NCBI RefSeq assembly: GCF_002001105.1
Contig: NZ_MUNP01000036.1
Coordinates: forward strand, 83,717-147,716
Source: Rhodanobacter sp. C06
GTDB lineage: Bacteria; Pseudomonadota; Gammaproteobacteria; Xanthomonadales; Rhodanobacteraceae
Length of the DNA stretch: 64,000 nucleotides
Reading direction: 5' to 3'
This document shows, in pieces, positions 7,014 to 20,486 of the stretch. Position 1 is the first letter of the stretch. Each line of letters opens with the position of its first letter. A program made the translations under genes and the position numbers. Under the pieces are notes generated by a model. That model ran no database searches, was not told the origin of the DNA, and saw only the letters and a program-made list of their open reading frames with translations.

Positions 7014-9950
7014 ATGTTGATGAAACACAAGCTGCTGGCCATGGCGATCGCGTCGGCCTGCTTCGGCACCTGTGCCGTGGCCAGCGCCGCCACCGCGCCG
7101 GCGCCCGCCGCGCAGCAGCAGGACAGCCAGCAGAGCACCACCAGCAACGATCAGTCCACCGACACGACCAAGTCCGCGCGCGACAAGAAGGACAAGGCCA
7201 AGCAGATGCAAGCCGTGCAGGTGAACGGCTTCGTCAGCAGCATCGAGAACGCCACCGCGCTGAAGAAGAACGCCAGCACCATCGTCGAGGCGATTTCGGC
7301 CGAGCAGGTCGGCAAGCTGCCGGGCGTCTCCATCGCCGACTCGCTGGGTCGCCTGCCCGGTCTCGCGGTGCAGACCGTGGACGGTCGCCCGCAGGTGCTG
7401 ACCATCCACGGCCTGGGCCCCGATTTCTCCACCGCACTGGTCAACGGCGGCCAGCAGGTCTCCACCTCGAACAACCGCGACGTGCAGTTCGACCAGTACC
7501 CGTCAAGCTGGTTCGACAACGTGGTGGTGCACATGAGCCCCGAGGCCGACCTGATCGGCCAGGGCCTGTCCGGCACGGTGGACATGCACACCATCCGCCC
7601 GCTGGAGAAGAGCGGCCCCGAGGCGGCGGTGAATGCCAAGTACATCTGGAACGACATGTCCCAGCTGGCCAATGGCAAGGGCGTCAGCAACACCGGGCGC
7701 AACCTCAACGGCGTGTGGGTGGACCAGTTCGCCAACCATACCGTGGGCGTGACCCTGGGCGTGGACCTGGAAGACAACCCCTCGCAGATCGAGCACCAGG
7801 CACCGTGGGGTTACGCCACCGATGCGAACGGCAACGCCGTGATCGGCGGTTCGAAGAACTACGGCATCACCGACTCCCTGAAGCGCAACGGCCTGCTCGC
7901 CACCGTGCAGTGGCAGCCGAACGAGTTCTACACCGGCACCGTCGACGTCACCTACGACAACTACAAGGAAACCCAGCAGGCGAAGGGCATGGAGTTCCCG
8001 CTGTTCTACAGCTCCGCGCAGCTGCAGCCCGGCGGCGTGGTGATACCGGACCCCCACATCAACGGGGGCGGCTTCGTGCAGAGCGGCACCTATGGCAACG
8101 TCAAACCGGTGATCCGCAACGACTACAACAGCACCAGCGCGCGGGTCTACAACTTCAACTGGGACAACAAGTTCACCATCAACGAAAACTGGTCGGTGGA
8201 CGCCGACATGAACTATTCGCGCGCCACCCGCCATGACGTCGACCTCGAGAGCTATTCCGGCACCGGCTACGGCGCCAGCGGCGGCGCACTCGACACGGTG
8301 GGCTTCAACGAAGCCAACAACGGCCTGCTCTACCTCAGCCCGTCACTGGACTACACCCAGGGCGTGATGCTGACCGATCCGCAGGGCTGGGGTGCCGGCA
8401 GCGATGTGGTACAGGCCGGCTTCATCAACGCGCCGCGCACGGTCGACTACCTCGCCAACGCGCGCATCGCGGTCGAACGCAGCTTCGCCAGCGGCCCGTT
8501 CTCCAGCCTGGAGTTCGGCGTGAGCAACAGCCGTCGCAACAAGTCCTACAACATCGACCAGGCCTTCCTGACGCTTGGCGGCGGCACCCTCAGCGGCGGC
8601 AACGCGGTCAAGACCGCAGCGATCCAGGGTGGCAGCAGCTGCGATCCGCTGTCGTTCATGGGCATCGGCCCGGAGCTCTGCTACAACCCGTTCGCCCTGA
8701 TCGACAACGGCAGCCTGGTCAACGTGCCGACGTTTGGTTCCAACACCGGCACGCCGCCGAACTGGACGACGCACGAGAACGTCTTCACGCCGTACTTCCA
8801 GTTCAACATCGACACCCAGCTGGGCGGCATCAGCCTGCGCGGCAACTTCGGCATGCAGATGCAGCACACCGCGCAGCGTGCGACCGGCGAGCGCGTGGCG
8901 CCGGGCAGCGCCACCACCGGCAACGCGATCGAGCTGATCCCGGTGGCCGGCAGCACCAGCTACACCCGCTACCTGCCCAGCGCGAACCTGATCTTCGGCT
9001 TCACCGACAACGACGACCTGCGCGTCAGCGCCGCCCGCACCCTGTCCCGTCCGCGCATGGACCAGATGAATGCAGGCCTGGGCGTGACCGGCAACATCAA
9101 CCTCCTGCAGAGCACCAACCCGAACCAGGCCTACTTCAGCGCCTCGGGCGGCAACCCGAAGCTCACGCCCACCATGGCCGACAACTACAACGTCAGCTAC
9201 GAGCATTACTTCTCGGGTCCGATCACGGGCGGCTACCAGTGCAACTCCACCGACCAGAAGAACTCGGACCTGTGCCGCAGCGGCGGCGGTGGCGGCTACT
9301 TCTCGGTGTCGGGCTACTTCATCGACCTGCACGACTACATCAACCCGAACGCGTCCTTCCTGTACGACTTCAGTTCCTTCCTGCCGTTCACCCTGAGCCC
9401 GGCGCAGGTGAGCCAGCTGGGCACTCCCTACGGCATCGTCAGCGGTCCGACCAATGACGGTCGCGGCTACGTGAAGGGCATCCAGGGCACGCTGAACCTG
9501 CCGTTCAACCTGCTCACCCCGGTGCTCGACGGCTTCGGCACCATCCTCACCGGCAACCGCACCAAGAGCTCGCTGGTCTATGCCGGCAACTCCTCGCCGA
9601 TCACCGTGCCGGGCCTGTCGAAGTGGGTCGCGAACGGCACGATCTACTACCAGCACAACGGCTTCGAGGCGCGCATCAGCGACAGCTACCGCTCGAACTT
9701 CCTGGGCGAGGTGTCGGGCATCAGCGCCACACGCATCGAGCAGACGCTGAAGGGCGGCAGCACCTACGACGCCCAGGTGAGCTACACGTTCGACAGCGGC
9801 CGCTTCAAGGGCCTGACCCTGATCGCGACGGGCTCGAACCTCTCGAACAAGATCTTCACCACGTTCCAGAACAACGACCCCCGCCAGGTACAGACCTGGG
9901 AACGCTACGGCCGCACCTACTCGATCGGCGCCTCGTACAAGTTCCAGTAA
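7014..9950 (+). CDS. TonB-dependent outer-membrane receptor, probably for maltodextrins
   Basis: The 978-residue protein starts with a signal peptide (KHKLLAMAIASACFGTCAVASA) and a Gln/Ser/Thr-rich spacer. A plug domain follows (IVEAISAEQVGKLPG, SIADSLGRLPGLAVQ, GLSGTVDMHTIRPL), then a 22-strand-type barrel ending in a terminal strand TYSIGASYKFQ. It fits the large proteobacterial receptors that move oligosaccharides across the outer membrane, such as Caulobacter MalA. The substrate here is inferred from its neighbours: a divergent alpha-glucosidase and downstream amylases. The ATG at 7014 has the ribosome site GGGGAG seven bases upstream. Operator 2 lies in its promoter region. A strong terminator follows, so the downstream genes need read-through or their own promoter. 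Confidence 0.9.
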   Translation: MLMKHKLLAMAIASACFGTCAVASAATAPAPAAQQQDSQQSTTSNDQSTDTTKSARDKKDKAKQMQAVQVNGFVSSIENATALKKNASTIVEAISAEQVGKLPGVSIADSLGRLPGLAVQTVDGRPQVLTIHGLGPDFSTALVNGGQQVSTSNNRDVQFDQYPSSWFDNVVVHMSPEADLIGQGLSGTVDMHTIRPLEKSGPEAAVNAKYIWNDMSQLANGKGVSNTGRNLNGVWVDQFANHTVGVTLGVDLEDNPSQIEHQAPWGYATDANGNAVIGGSKNYGITDSLKRNGLLATVQWQPNEFYTGTVDVTYDNYKETQQAKGMEFPLFYSSAQLQPGGVVIPDPHINGGGFVQSGTYGNVKPVIRNDYNSTSARVYNFNWDNKFTINENWSVDADMNYSRATRHDVDLESYSGTGYGASGGALDTVGFNEANNGLLYLSPSLDYTQGVMLTDPQGWGAGSDVVQAGFINAPRTVDYLANARIAVERSFASGPFSSLEFGVSNSRRNKSYNIDQAFLTLGGGTLSGGNAVKTAAIQGGSSCDPLSFMGIGPELCYNPFALIDNGSLVNVPTFGSNTGTPPNWTTHENVFTPYFQFNIDTQLGGISLRGNFGMQMQHTAQRATGERVAPGSATTGNAIELIPVAGSTSYTRYLPSANLIFGFTDNDDLRVSAARTLSRPRMDQMNAGLGVTGNINLLQSTNPNQAYFSASGGNPKLTPTMADNYNVSYEHYFSGPITGGYQCNSTDQKNSDLCRSGGGGGYFSVSGYFIDLHDYINPNASFLYDFSSFLPFTLSPAQVSQLGTPYGIVSGPTNDGRGYVKGIQGTLNLPFNLLTPVLDGFGTILTGNRTKSSLVYAGNSSPITVPGLSKWVANGTIYYQHNGFEARISDSYRSNFLGEVSGISATRIEQTLKGGSTYDAQVSYTFDSGRFKGLTLIATGSNLSNKIFTTFQNNDPRQVQTWERYGRTYSIGASYKFQ

Positions 9951-9984
9951 GCGGCTGCACCGAAGTTTTTGCGTACTCCCCGTG

Positions 9985-10018
9985 CCCCGCTGCGTGCAAA
10001 CCAGCGGGGACTTTTTTT
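9985..10018 (+). terminator. Rho-independent terminator after the TonB receptor
   Basis: Perfect 8-base arms CCCCGCTG (9985-9992) and CAGCGGGG (10002-10009) with a 9-base loop are followed by AC and seven T (10012-10018). It would lower expression of the downstream hydrolase genes relative to the receptor. Confidence 0.85.
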
Positions 10019-10081
10019 CGACGTGGCCGATACGTGCAAGGGAGTCCCATGGACGGCGACGGTATCGGCCAGGGTGACGAC

Positions 10082-11686
10082 ATGAACGACGCACGCATAC
10101 GACGGCTGGTGATCGTGGGCGGTGGCACCGCCGGCTGGCTGACCGCCGCCCTTCTCGCCCGCGCACTGGGCTCGCAACTCAAGATCCTGCTGGTGGAATC
10201 GGCCGAGATCGGCACCGTCGGCGTGGGCGAGGCGACGATTCCGCAGATCCTGCACGTCAACCGCTTCCTCGGCCTCGACGAGGACGACATGCTGCGTGCC
10301 GTGCACGGCACGTTCAAGCTCGGCGTACAGCTCAACGATTTCACCCGCGTGGGCGAGTCCTACCTCCACGCCTTCGGCGACCTCGGCCTGCCGCTGGGGC
10401 TGACGCCGTTCCACCACTACTGGCTGCGCGCCGTGCAGGGACGCCCCAGTGCCGCGGGCGCAGGAGGCGCAGAAGCGCCCAGCCGCGGCCGCCCCGGCGC
10501 GCAGAGCCTGTGGGCGCATTCGCTGAACGCCGCTGCCGCCGCCCAGAACCGCTTCGCGCGGATGGACAAGGTGCCGAACAGTCCGCTGGGCGGCATCCGC
10601 TACGCCTACCATTTCGACGCCTCGCTGTACGGCCAGTACCTGCGCCAGCACATCGCGCCCGGCATCGTCGAGCGCATCGAGGGCAAGATCGTCGACGTGC
10701 GCCTGCACGCCGAAGACGGCCACATCGAATCGCTGCTGCTGGACAACGGCAGCACGGTCGAGGGCGACTTCTTCATCGACTGCTCCGGCTTCCGCGGCCT
10801 GCTGATCGAGGGCACGTTGAAGACCGGCTACGAGAACTGGCAGCACTGGCTGCCCTGCGACCGCGCGTTGGCGGTGGGCAGTGCGCCGGGTGGCCCGATG
10901 CGGCCGTACACCCAGGCCAGCGCGCGCACCGCCGGCTGGCAATGGCGCATCCCGCTGCAGACCCGCACCGGCAACGGCCACGTGTACTGCAGCCGCTTCA
11001 TCAGCGACGACGAGGCCGCCGCCCAGCTGCTGGCGAACCTGGAAACCGAGGCGCTGGGCGACCCGCGCCCGCTGCGCTTCGTCACCGGCATGCGCAAGCT
11101 GGCATGGAGCCGCAACTGCCTCGCGCTGGGCCTTGCCGCCGGCTTCATGGAGCCGCTGGAATCGACCAGCATCCACCTGGTGCAGTCGGGCGTGAATCGC
11201 CTGCTGGCGATGTTCCCCGACCGCCACTGCGACCCGAAACTGATCGACGAGTACAACCGCCAGACCCGTTTCGAGTACGAACGCGTGCGCGACTTCCTGA
11301 TCCTGCACTACAAGGCCACCGAGCGCAGCGACACACCGTTCTGGCGCCAGTGCGGCGCGATGGACATTCCGCCCGAACTGGCGCGGCGCATCGAACTGTT
11401 CCGCCGCAGCGGCATGATCTTCCGCGAAGGCGAGGAGCTGTTCACCGAGACCGGCTGGCTGCAGGTGCTGCTGGGCCAGGGCATAGCGCCGGCACGCCAC
11501 CATCCGCTGGCCGACGAGCTCAGCGACCAGCAACTCGACCACTTCCTCGCCGACGTGCGCACCCTGGTCGGCCGCGCGGTGGCCACGCTGCCGCCGCACC
11601 ACGAATTCGTGGCGCGCCATTGCGGCATGCCCGCGGCCGCCGCGGCCCGAGCCACGCCGACGACTGCATCAACGGAGACTCCATGA
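10082..11686 (+). CDS. Flavin-dependent tryptophan-halogenase-like protein
   Basis: The 534-residue protein belongs to the flavin-dependent tryptophan halogenase family. The FAD motif GGGTAGW is at residues 13-19. The halogenase signature W-x-W-x-I-P is present as GWQWRIP. Lys79 in GTFKLG falls at the same number as the catalytic Lys79 of PrnA. Glu360 in MEPLESTSIH corresponds to the PrnA catalytic Glu346. A Gly/Ala-rich insert (GAGGAEAPSRG) lies around residues 120-145. Such proteins often accompany TonB receptors in sugar loci, where their substrate is unknown. The family alignment supports the ATG at 10082; an ATG at 10049 with AAGGGAG four bases upstream is an alternative. The stop overlaps the next gene (ATGA). 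Confidence 0.85.
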   Translation: MNDARIRRLVIVGGGTAGWLTAALLARALGSQLKILLVESAEIGTVGVGEATIPQILHVNRFLGLDEDDMLRAVHGTFKLGVQLNDFTRVGESYLHAFGDLGLPLGLTPFHHYWLRAVQGRPSAAGAGGAEAPSRGRPGAQSLWAHSLNAAAAAQNRFARMDKVPNSPLGGIRYAYHFDASLYGQYLRQHIAPGIVERIEGKIVDVRLHAEDGHIESLLLDNGSTVEGDFFIDCSGFRGLLIEGTLKTGYENWQHWLPCDRALAVGSAPGGPMRPYTQASARTAGWQWRIPLQTRTGNGHVYCSRFISDDEAAAQLLANLETEALGDPRPLRFVTGMRKLAWSRNCLALGLAAGFMEPLESTSIHLVQSGVNRLLAMFPDRHCDPKLIDEYNRQTRFEYERVRDFLILHYKATERSDTPFWRQCGAMDIPPELARRIELFRRSGMIFREGEELFTETGWLQVLLGQGIAPARHHPLADELSDQQLDHFLADVRTLVGRAVATLPPHHEFVARHCGMPAAAAARATPTTASTETP

Positions 11687-13239
11687 AAACCCCGCTCCAT
11701 CTCGCGCTCATGCTCTCCGCCGCCATGCTGCTGCCGGCCGCGCCCGCTCCGGCCGCCACGCCTCCTGCCGCCGCCACGGCGCAGGCGCCCTCCGACGTGT
11801 ACTACGAGATCTTCGTGCGCAGCTGGTACGACAGCGACGGCGACGGCACCGGCGACCTCAACGGCGTCACCGCGAAGCTCGACTACCTGAAGTCGCTGGG
11901 CGTGGACGGCATCTGGCTGATGCCGATCAACCCCTCGCCCAGCTACCACGGTTACGACATCACCGACTACGAGGCGATCAACCCGCAATACGGCACGATG
12001 GCCGACTTCGAACGCCTGCTGCGCGAGGCGCACCGGCGCGGCATCAAGGTGGTGATGGATCTCGTCATCAACCACACCAGCGACGAGTCGCCGTGGTTCA
12101 AGGCCGCGCAGGACCCGCACAGTCCTTATCGCCATTGGTATGAATGGGCCACGCCCGCCACCGACCTCAAGGCGATCAGCGCCACCGGCGGCCCACTGTG
12201 GCATGCCTTGCCGGATGGCGATCATTACCTGGGCGTATTCGTGGCGCAGATGCCCGATCTCGACTACGACACCCCGGCCGTGCGCGCCGAGATGATCAAG
12301 GTGGGCCGCTACTGGCTGGACAAGGGCGTGGACGGCTTCCGCCTCGACGCCGCCCAGCACGTCTACGACGACCGCGAAACCGACGCGGACAACCCGGTCG
12401 CGCTGCAGAAGAACCTCGCGTGGTGGCGTGAATTCCACCAGGGCATCGACGTCTCCAACCCGCATGCCTGGCTGGTCGGCGAGGTGGCTCGGCAGAACCC
12501 GGACGACCTCACACCGTGGATGGGCGCGCTGGATGCGGTGTTCAACTTCCCGCTTGCCACCCGGCTGGTCGACAGCGCGAAGGAGGAGCGCGACCGCGAC
12601 ATCGGCGCCACGCTGGAGCGCATGGACGCCGCCTACCGCGCCGCCGCGCACGGCCGCTTCGACGACGCGCCGTTCCTGTCGAACCACGACCAGGAACGGG
12701 TGATGAGCCAGCTGGACGGCAACTCCGAACACATGCGCACCGCCGCCGCGATGCTGCTCACCCTGCCAGGTCATCCCTTCATCTACTACGGCGAGGAGCT
12801 GGGCATGGGCGGCGAGAAGCCCGATCCGCAGCTGCGCGAACCGATGCGCTGGTACCGCGCCGGCAAGGGCCCGGGCGAGACCACGTGGGAAGGCTGGAGC
12901 GCGGGCGACGGCCCCGCGGTGACGGTCGAGGCCCAGCAGGCCGACCCTGCCTCGCTGCTCAACTGGTACCGCATGCTGATCCAGTGGCGCAGGGACATCC
13001 CCGCGCTGCGCGACGGCATGCTGCGCAACTGGCGCGATGCCGACCTGCAGGTGGCCGCGTGGGAGCTGGACGACCCGCACGGCGACGTGCTGGTGCTGCA
13101 CAACCTCTCCGGCAAACCGCAGACGGTGAAGCTGCCCGCGCAACGCTTCCGCAAGCTGCTGAAGCACAGCCGGCCCGACACCATCGTCGCGAACGGCCAG
13201 CTGGCATTGCCCGCCTACGGCAGCGCGATCCTGCAATGA
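11683..13239 (+). CDS. Exported GH13 alpha-amylase-family enzyme
   Basis: This 518-residue alpha-amylase-family enzyme has a signal peptide ending near residue 25 (APAPAA), so it acts in the periplasm or outside. It carries the GH13 barrel with region I DLVINH, Asp222 in GFRLDAAQH (nucleophile), Glu267 in LVGEVAR (acid/base) and Asp336 in FLSNHDQE. DSDGDGTGDLNGV near residue 50 resembles calcium- and oligo-alpha-glucosidase-type GH13 enzymes. Likely substrates are maltodextrins; exact specificity cannot be read. The start overlaps the halogenase stop (ATGA), with a GGAG ribosome site 5 bases upstream of the ATG, so the two proteins are made together. Confidence 0.88.
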   Translation: MKTPLHLALMLSAAMLLPAAPAPAATPPAAATAQAPSDVYYEIFVRSWYDSDGDGTGDLNGVTAKLDYLKSLGVDGIWLMPINPSPSYHGYDITDYEAINPQYGTMADFERLLREAHRRGIKVVMDLVINHTSDESPWFKAAQDPHSPYRHWYEWATPATDLKAISATGGPLWHALPDGDHYLGVFVAQMPDLDYDTPAVRAEMIKVGRYWLDKGVDGFRLDAAQHVYDDRETDADNPVALQKNLAWWREFHQGIDVSNPHAWLVGEVARQNPDDLTPWMGALDAVFNFPLATRLVDSAKEERDRDIGATLERMDAAYRAAAHGRFDDAPFLSNHDQERVMSQLDGNSEHMRTAAAMLLTLPGHPFIYYGEELGMGGEKPDPQLREPMRWYRAGKGPGETTWEGWSAGDGPAVTVEAQQADPASLLNWYRMLIQWRRDIPALRDGMLRNWRDADLQVAAWELDDPHGDVLVLHNLSGKPQTVKLPAQRFRKLLKHSRPDTIVANGQLALPAYGSAILQ

Positions 13240-13247
13240 ACGACACT

Positions 13248-13332
13248 CCCCTCCCCTGCTTGCAGGGGAGGGCCGGGGTGCTCCCGACGCCCAAGCACCG
13301 CCTCCCGGCCTCCCCCTGCACGCAGGGGGAGG
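13248..13332. repeat. Two GC-rich palindromes between GH13 and GH31 genes
   Basis: Hairpin 1 is CCCTCCCCTGC (13249-13259), TT, GCAGGGGAGGG (13262-13272). Hairpin 2 is CCTCCCCCTGC (13309-13319), AC, GCAGGGGGAGG (13322-13332). Both arms are perfect 11-mers, and the two units are related to each other. This is a REP-like doublet within an apparent operon, filling the 121-base gap. It could stabilise or attenuate the transcript. Confidence 0.7.
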
Positions 13333-13360
13333 AGAAAACCAGACCATCCGGAGCCGCACG

Positions 13361-17907
<4,547 letters not shown>

Positions 17908-17909
17908 CC

Positions 17910-17934
17910 ACCCTTCCAACCGTGGCGGAAGGGT
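17910..17934 (+). terminator. Stem-loop after the GH13 gene
   Basis: ACCCTTCC (17910-17917) and GGAAGGGT (17927-17934) are perfect 8-base arms around AACCGTGGC, three bases after the stop. No T-run follows, so this is at most a weak or rho-assisted end. Confidence 0.45.
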
Positions 17935-18090
17935 TCCCGACACAGGCACGGGCACATCTGCGTACACTGGCCCCGGACTCCACCGCGCGATGGCACACGC
18001 GGCGGTCCGGCCACGGGGGGCCGCTGACGTACAGGCGGCGGGCAAGCGCATGACGCCGCTGCCCGCCGGCCGGATCGAGGGAACATCGAG

Positions 18091-20280
18091 ATGATGAGCA
18101 TCTTCAGCAGCCTGATGCTGGCACTGACCGCCGGCGCACACGGCCCGCTCTGGCACGACAGCCTGCACTGGCGCGGCCAGAACGCCAGCATGCAGGTGCA
18201 GCCGGGCGGCGGCTTCCTGCTGCGGGCGGCGCACGCCAAGCGCACGATCCCGACACCGCCGTACGCAGTGCAGACCGCGAGCCCGCTGTTCGACGGCCTG
18301 TACGCGATGGCGCAGGACGACCTGCGCCAGGATTCGGTCACGGCTATCCACGACGCCGCCTACGATCACGACCGGCCGATCCCCTGCACCTGCTTCGAAA
18401 CCGGCGACAAGTGGCATTACGTGTGGACGCGCGACCTGTCCTACGCGGTGGACCTGGGCCTGTGGCGCTTCGATGCCGCGCGCGCGCGCAACGGGCTGCG
18501 CTTCAAGCTGTCGGACTCGCGCGTGCCCGGCACGCCGAAAGGCCCGTTCGTGGTACAGGACACCGGCTCGGGCGGCAGCTGGCCGGTGAGCACCGACCGC
18601 GTGGCATGGTTCCTCGCCGCGCGTCATCTGCTGGACGATGCCGCCTTCGCCGACACCACCTGGCAGGCGCTGACCGCCACGCTGGCGCAGGATCGCCAGT
18701 ACGCGTTCGACGCCGGCATGGGCCTGTACCGCGGCGAGACCTCCTTCCTCGACTGGCGCGAGCAGACCTACCCCGCCTGGATGGCGGACGACGTGGTGCC
18801 GATCGCGCAGTCCTACGCGCTGTCCACCAACGTGCTGCACTACCAGGCGCTGGAACTCGCCGCGCAAATGGCGGAACAGCGCCACGACGCGCGCGCGGCG
18901 GACTACCGGGCGCAGGCCGCGGCGCTGAAGGCCGCGATCAACGCGCGTTTCTGGCGCGAAGACCGCGGCATGTACATGAGCTACCTCGGCGGCGACGGCG
19001 CGCCCTACGACACGTACGATCTGCTCGGCCTGGCGCTGGCGATCACCAGCGGCGTGGCCGACGACGCGCGCGCGCGGCAATCGCTGGCGAACTACCCGGT
19101 GTGGCCCGCCGGCAGCCCGGTGATCTGGCCCGAGCGCACCGACCAGCCGATCTACCACAACCGCGCGATCTGGCCGTTCGTCAGCGCCTACGCGCTGCGT
19201 GCCGCGCGCCAGCTCGACGACCCCGCGCACATCGCGTTCGAGATCACCTCGATCATGCGCGGCGCCGCGCTGGCCGGCTCCAACATGGAGAACTACGAGC
19301 TCACCACCGAGGCCACCCACGTGGACGACGGCAAGCTCAGCGGCCCGGTGGTGGATTCGCCGCGCCAGCTGTGGTCCGTGGCCGGCTACCTCGCGATGGT
19401 GGGCGAAGGTGTGTTCGGCCTGGAAGCCGACGGCCGCATCGCGCCGAAACTGCCGGTCGTGCTGGTGCCGATGCTGTTCGGCAACCGGGACACGATCAGC
19501 CTGCAACTGCCGGGTCGGCGCATCACCTTGCAGCGGCCGAAGAAGCTGACCGGCAACCTGCTGGTGGCAGGCGACATCACGCAGCACGGCAACGACAGCG
19601 TGGTGCAGCTGAAGGGCATCAAGGCAGCCGAGCTGTCGCTGCGCAGCACGGTGCCGCCGTTCGCGCCATCGGCGCCGGCCGCGCCGCAAGTGATGCGCAA
19701 CGGCGCGGACTGGCAGGTGCGTGCCACTGCGCCCGGCGTGCTCTACCTCAACGGCCAGCGCGTGGGCGCGATCGCCGGCACGCTCGCGGTGCCGGTGGCG
19801 AACGCGCTGCAATGCTTCAGCCTCACGCAGACCGGCGCCGCCGGGCTCGAATCGCTGCAAAGCCCGCCACAGTGCGAAGGCCCGGTCGCCAGCGTCGAAG
19901 GCGCGTGGCCGCGCACGTGGACCGCTCCCGCCGCCGGCCGCTACCAGGTCGCGCTGAGCTATCGCAACGATCACGGCCCGGTCAACACCGGCATCACTGC
20001 CGCGGTGAAGATGCTGGCGATACGCTGCGCGGGCAGCCCCGAACAGCGCGTGCCGGTGGTGATGCCGCACAGCACCGGCGAGCAGCTGTCCACCACCGCG
20101 CAGTTCAGCGCGGGCGCGGGCGCGCACTGCAGCTTCGCGCTGGAGCAGGGCTTCAACATGAGCTACCTAGCCGGCAACGCGCATTACACCGGCGAGGCGG
20201 GCGGCATCGGCGGGCCGCTGAACGAGGCCGACGTGGGCGCGCTGCGCGTTGTGCCACTGGTGGCGGAGAGCCATCCATGA
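18091..20280 (+). CDS. Exported (alpha/alpha)6-barrel glycosidase-like protein
   Basis: The 729-residue protein has a short hydrophobic N-terminus (FSSLMLALTAGAHG), probably a signal peptide. Its body (about 60-480) looks like a six-hairpin glycosidase of the glucoamylase/debranching type: WHYVWTRDLSYAVDLG at 108-123 with the W-T-R-D signature, several acidic active-site-like segments (ETSFLDWREQ, ENYELTTEATH) and regular helices. The C-terminal 230 residues are beta-rich and resemble a carbohydrate-binding or Ig-like sandwich. I cannot assign a GH family with certainty; GH15- or GH63-like glucosidase is the best guess. Its place between amylases and a sugar carrier supports an alpha-glucan role. 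Ribosome site GAGGGA precedes ATG 18091/18094. Confidence 0.7.
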   Translation: MMSIFSSLMLALTAGAHGPLWHDSLHWRGQNASMQVQPGGGFLLRAAHAKRTIPTPPYAVQTASPLFDGLYAMAQDDLRQDSVTAIHDAAYDHDRPIPCTCFETGDKWHYVWTRDLSYAVDLGLWRFDAARARNGLRFKLSDSRVPGTPKGPFVVQDTGSGGSWPVSTDRVAWFLAARHLLDDAAFADTTWQALTATLAQDRQYAFDAGMGLYRGETSFLDWREQTYPAWMADDVVPIAQSYALSTNVLHYQALELAAQMAEQRHDARAADYRAQAAALKAAINARFWREDRGMYMSYLGGDGAPYDTYDLLGLALAITSGVADDARARQSLANYPVWPAGSPVIWPERTDQPIYHNRAIWPFVSAYALRAARQLDDPAHIAFEITSIMRGAALAGSNMENYELTTEATHVDDGKLSGPVVDSPRQLWSVAGYLAMVGEGVFGLEADGRIAPKLPVVLVPMLFGNRDTISLQLPGRRITLQRPKKLTGNLLVAGDITQHGNDSVVQLKGIKAAELSLRSTVPPFAPSAPAAPQVMRNGADWQVRATAPGVLYLNGQRVGAIAGTLAVPVANALQCFSLTQTGAAGLESLQSPPQCEGPVASVEGAWPRTWTAPAAGRYQVALSYRNDHGPVNTGITAAVKMLAIRCAGSPEQRVPVVMPHSTGEQLSTTAQFSAGAGAHCSFALEQGFNMSYLAGNAHYTGEAGGIGGPLNEADVGALRVVPLVAESHP

Positions 20281-20305
20281 CGCATTCCGCGTCGTAGCAA
20301 AAACC

Positions 20306-20445
20306 CCCTCTCCCCCAACCGTTTCATTGTTGGGGGAGAGGGTTGGGGAGAGGGGGAGGCTCTTGACCCTGGTCTTCAAGACCAGCGCAAAGCCCCCTCA
20401 CCCAACCCTCACCCCTGAGCCTTGCTCGGGGGGAGAGGGCTTCAT
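20306..20445. repeat. REP-like palindrome cluster before the SLC45-like carrier
   Basis: A perfect 14-base stem, CCCTCTCCCCCAAC (20306-20319) and GTTGGGGGAGAGGG (20329-20342), is followed by TTGGGGAGAGGGGG. A degenerate second unit (CCCCCTCACCCAACCCTCACCCC ... GGGGGGAGAGGG) lies at about 20393-20440. The cluster fills most of the 206-base gap; no promoter is evident in the rest. Confidence 0.7.
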
Positions 20446-20486
20446 GCGTTTCATCGCGAGCATTCGGCTTAGCCAGGAATCACCCC

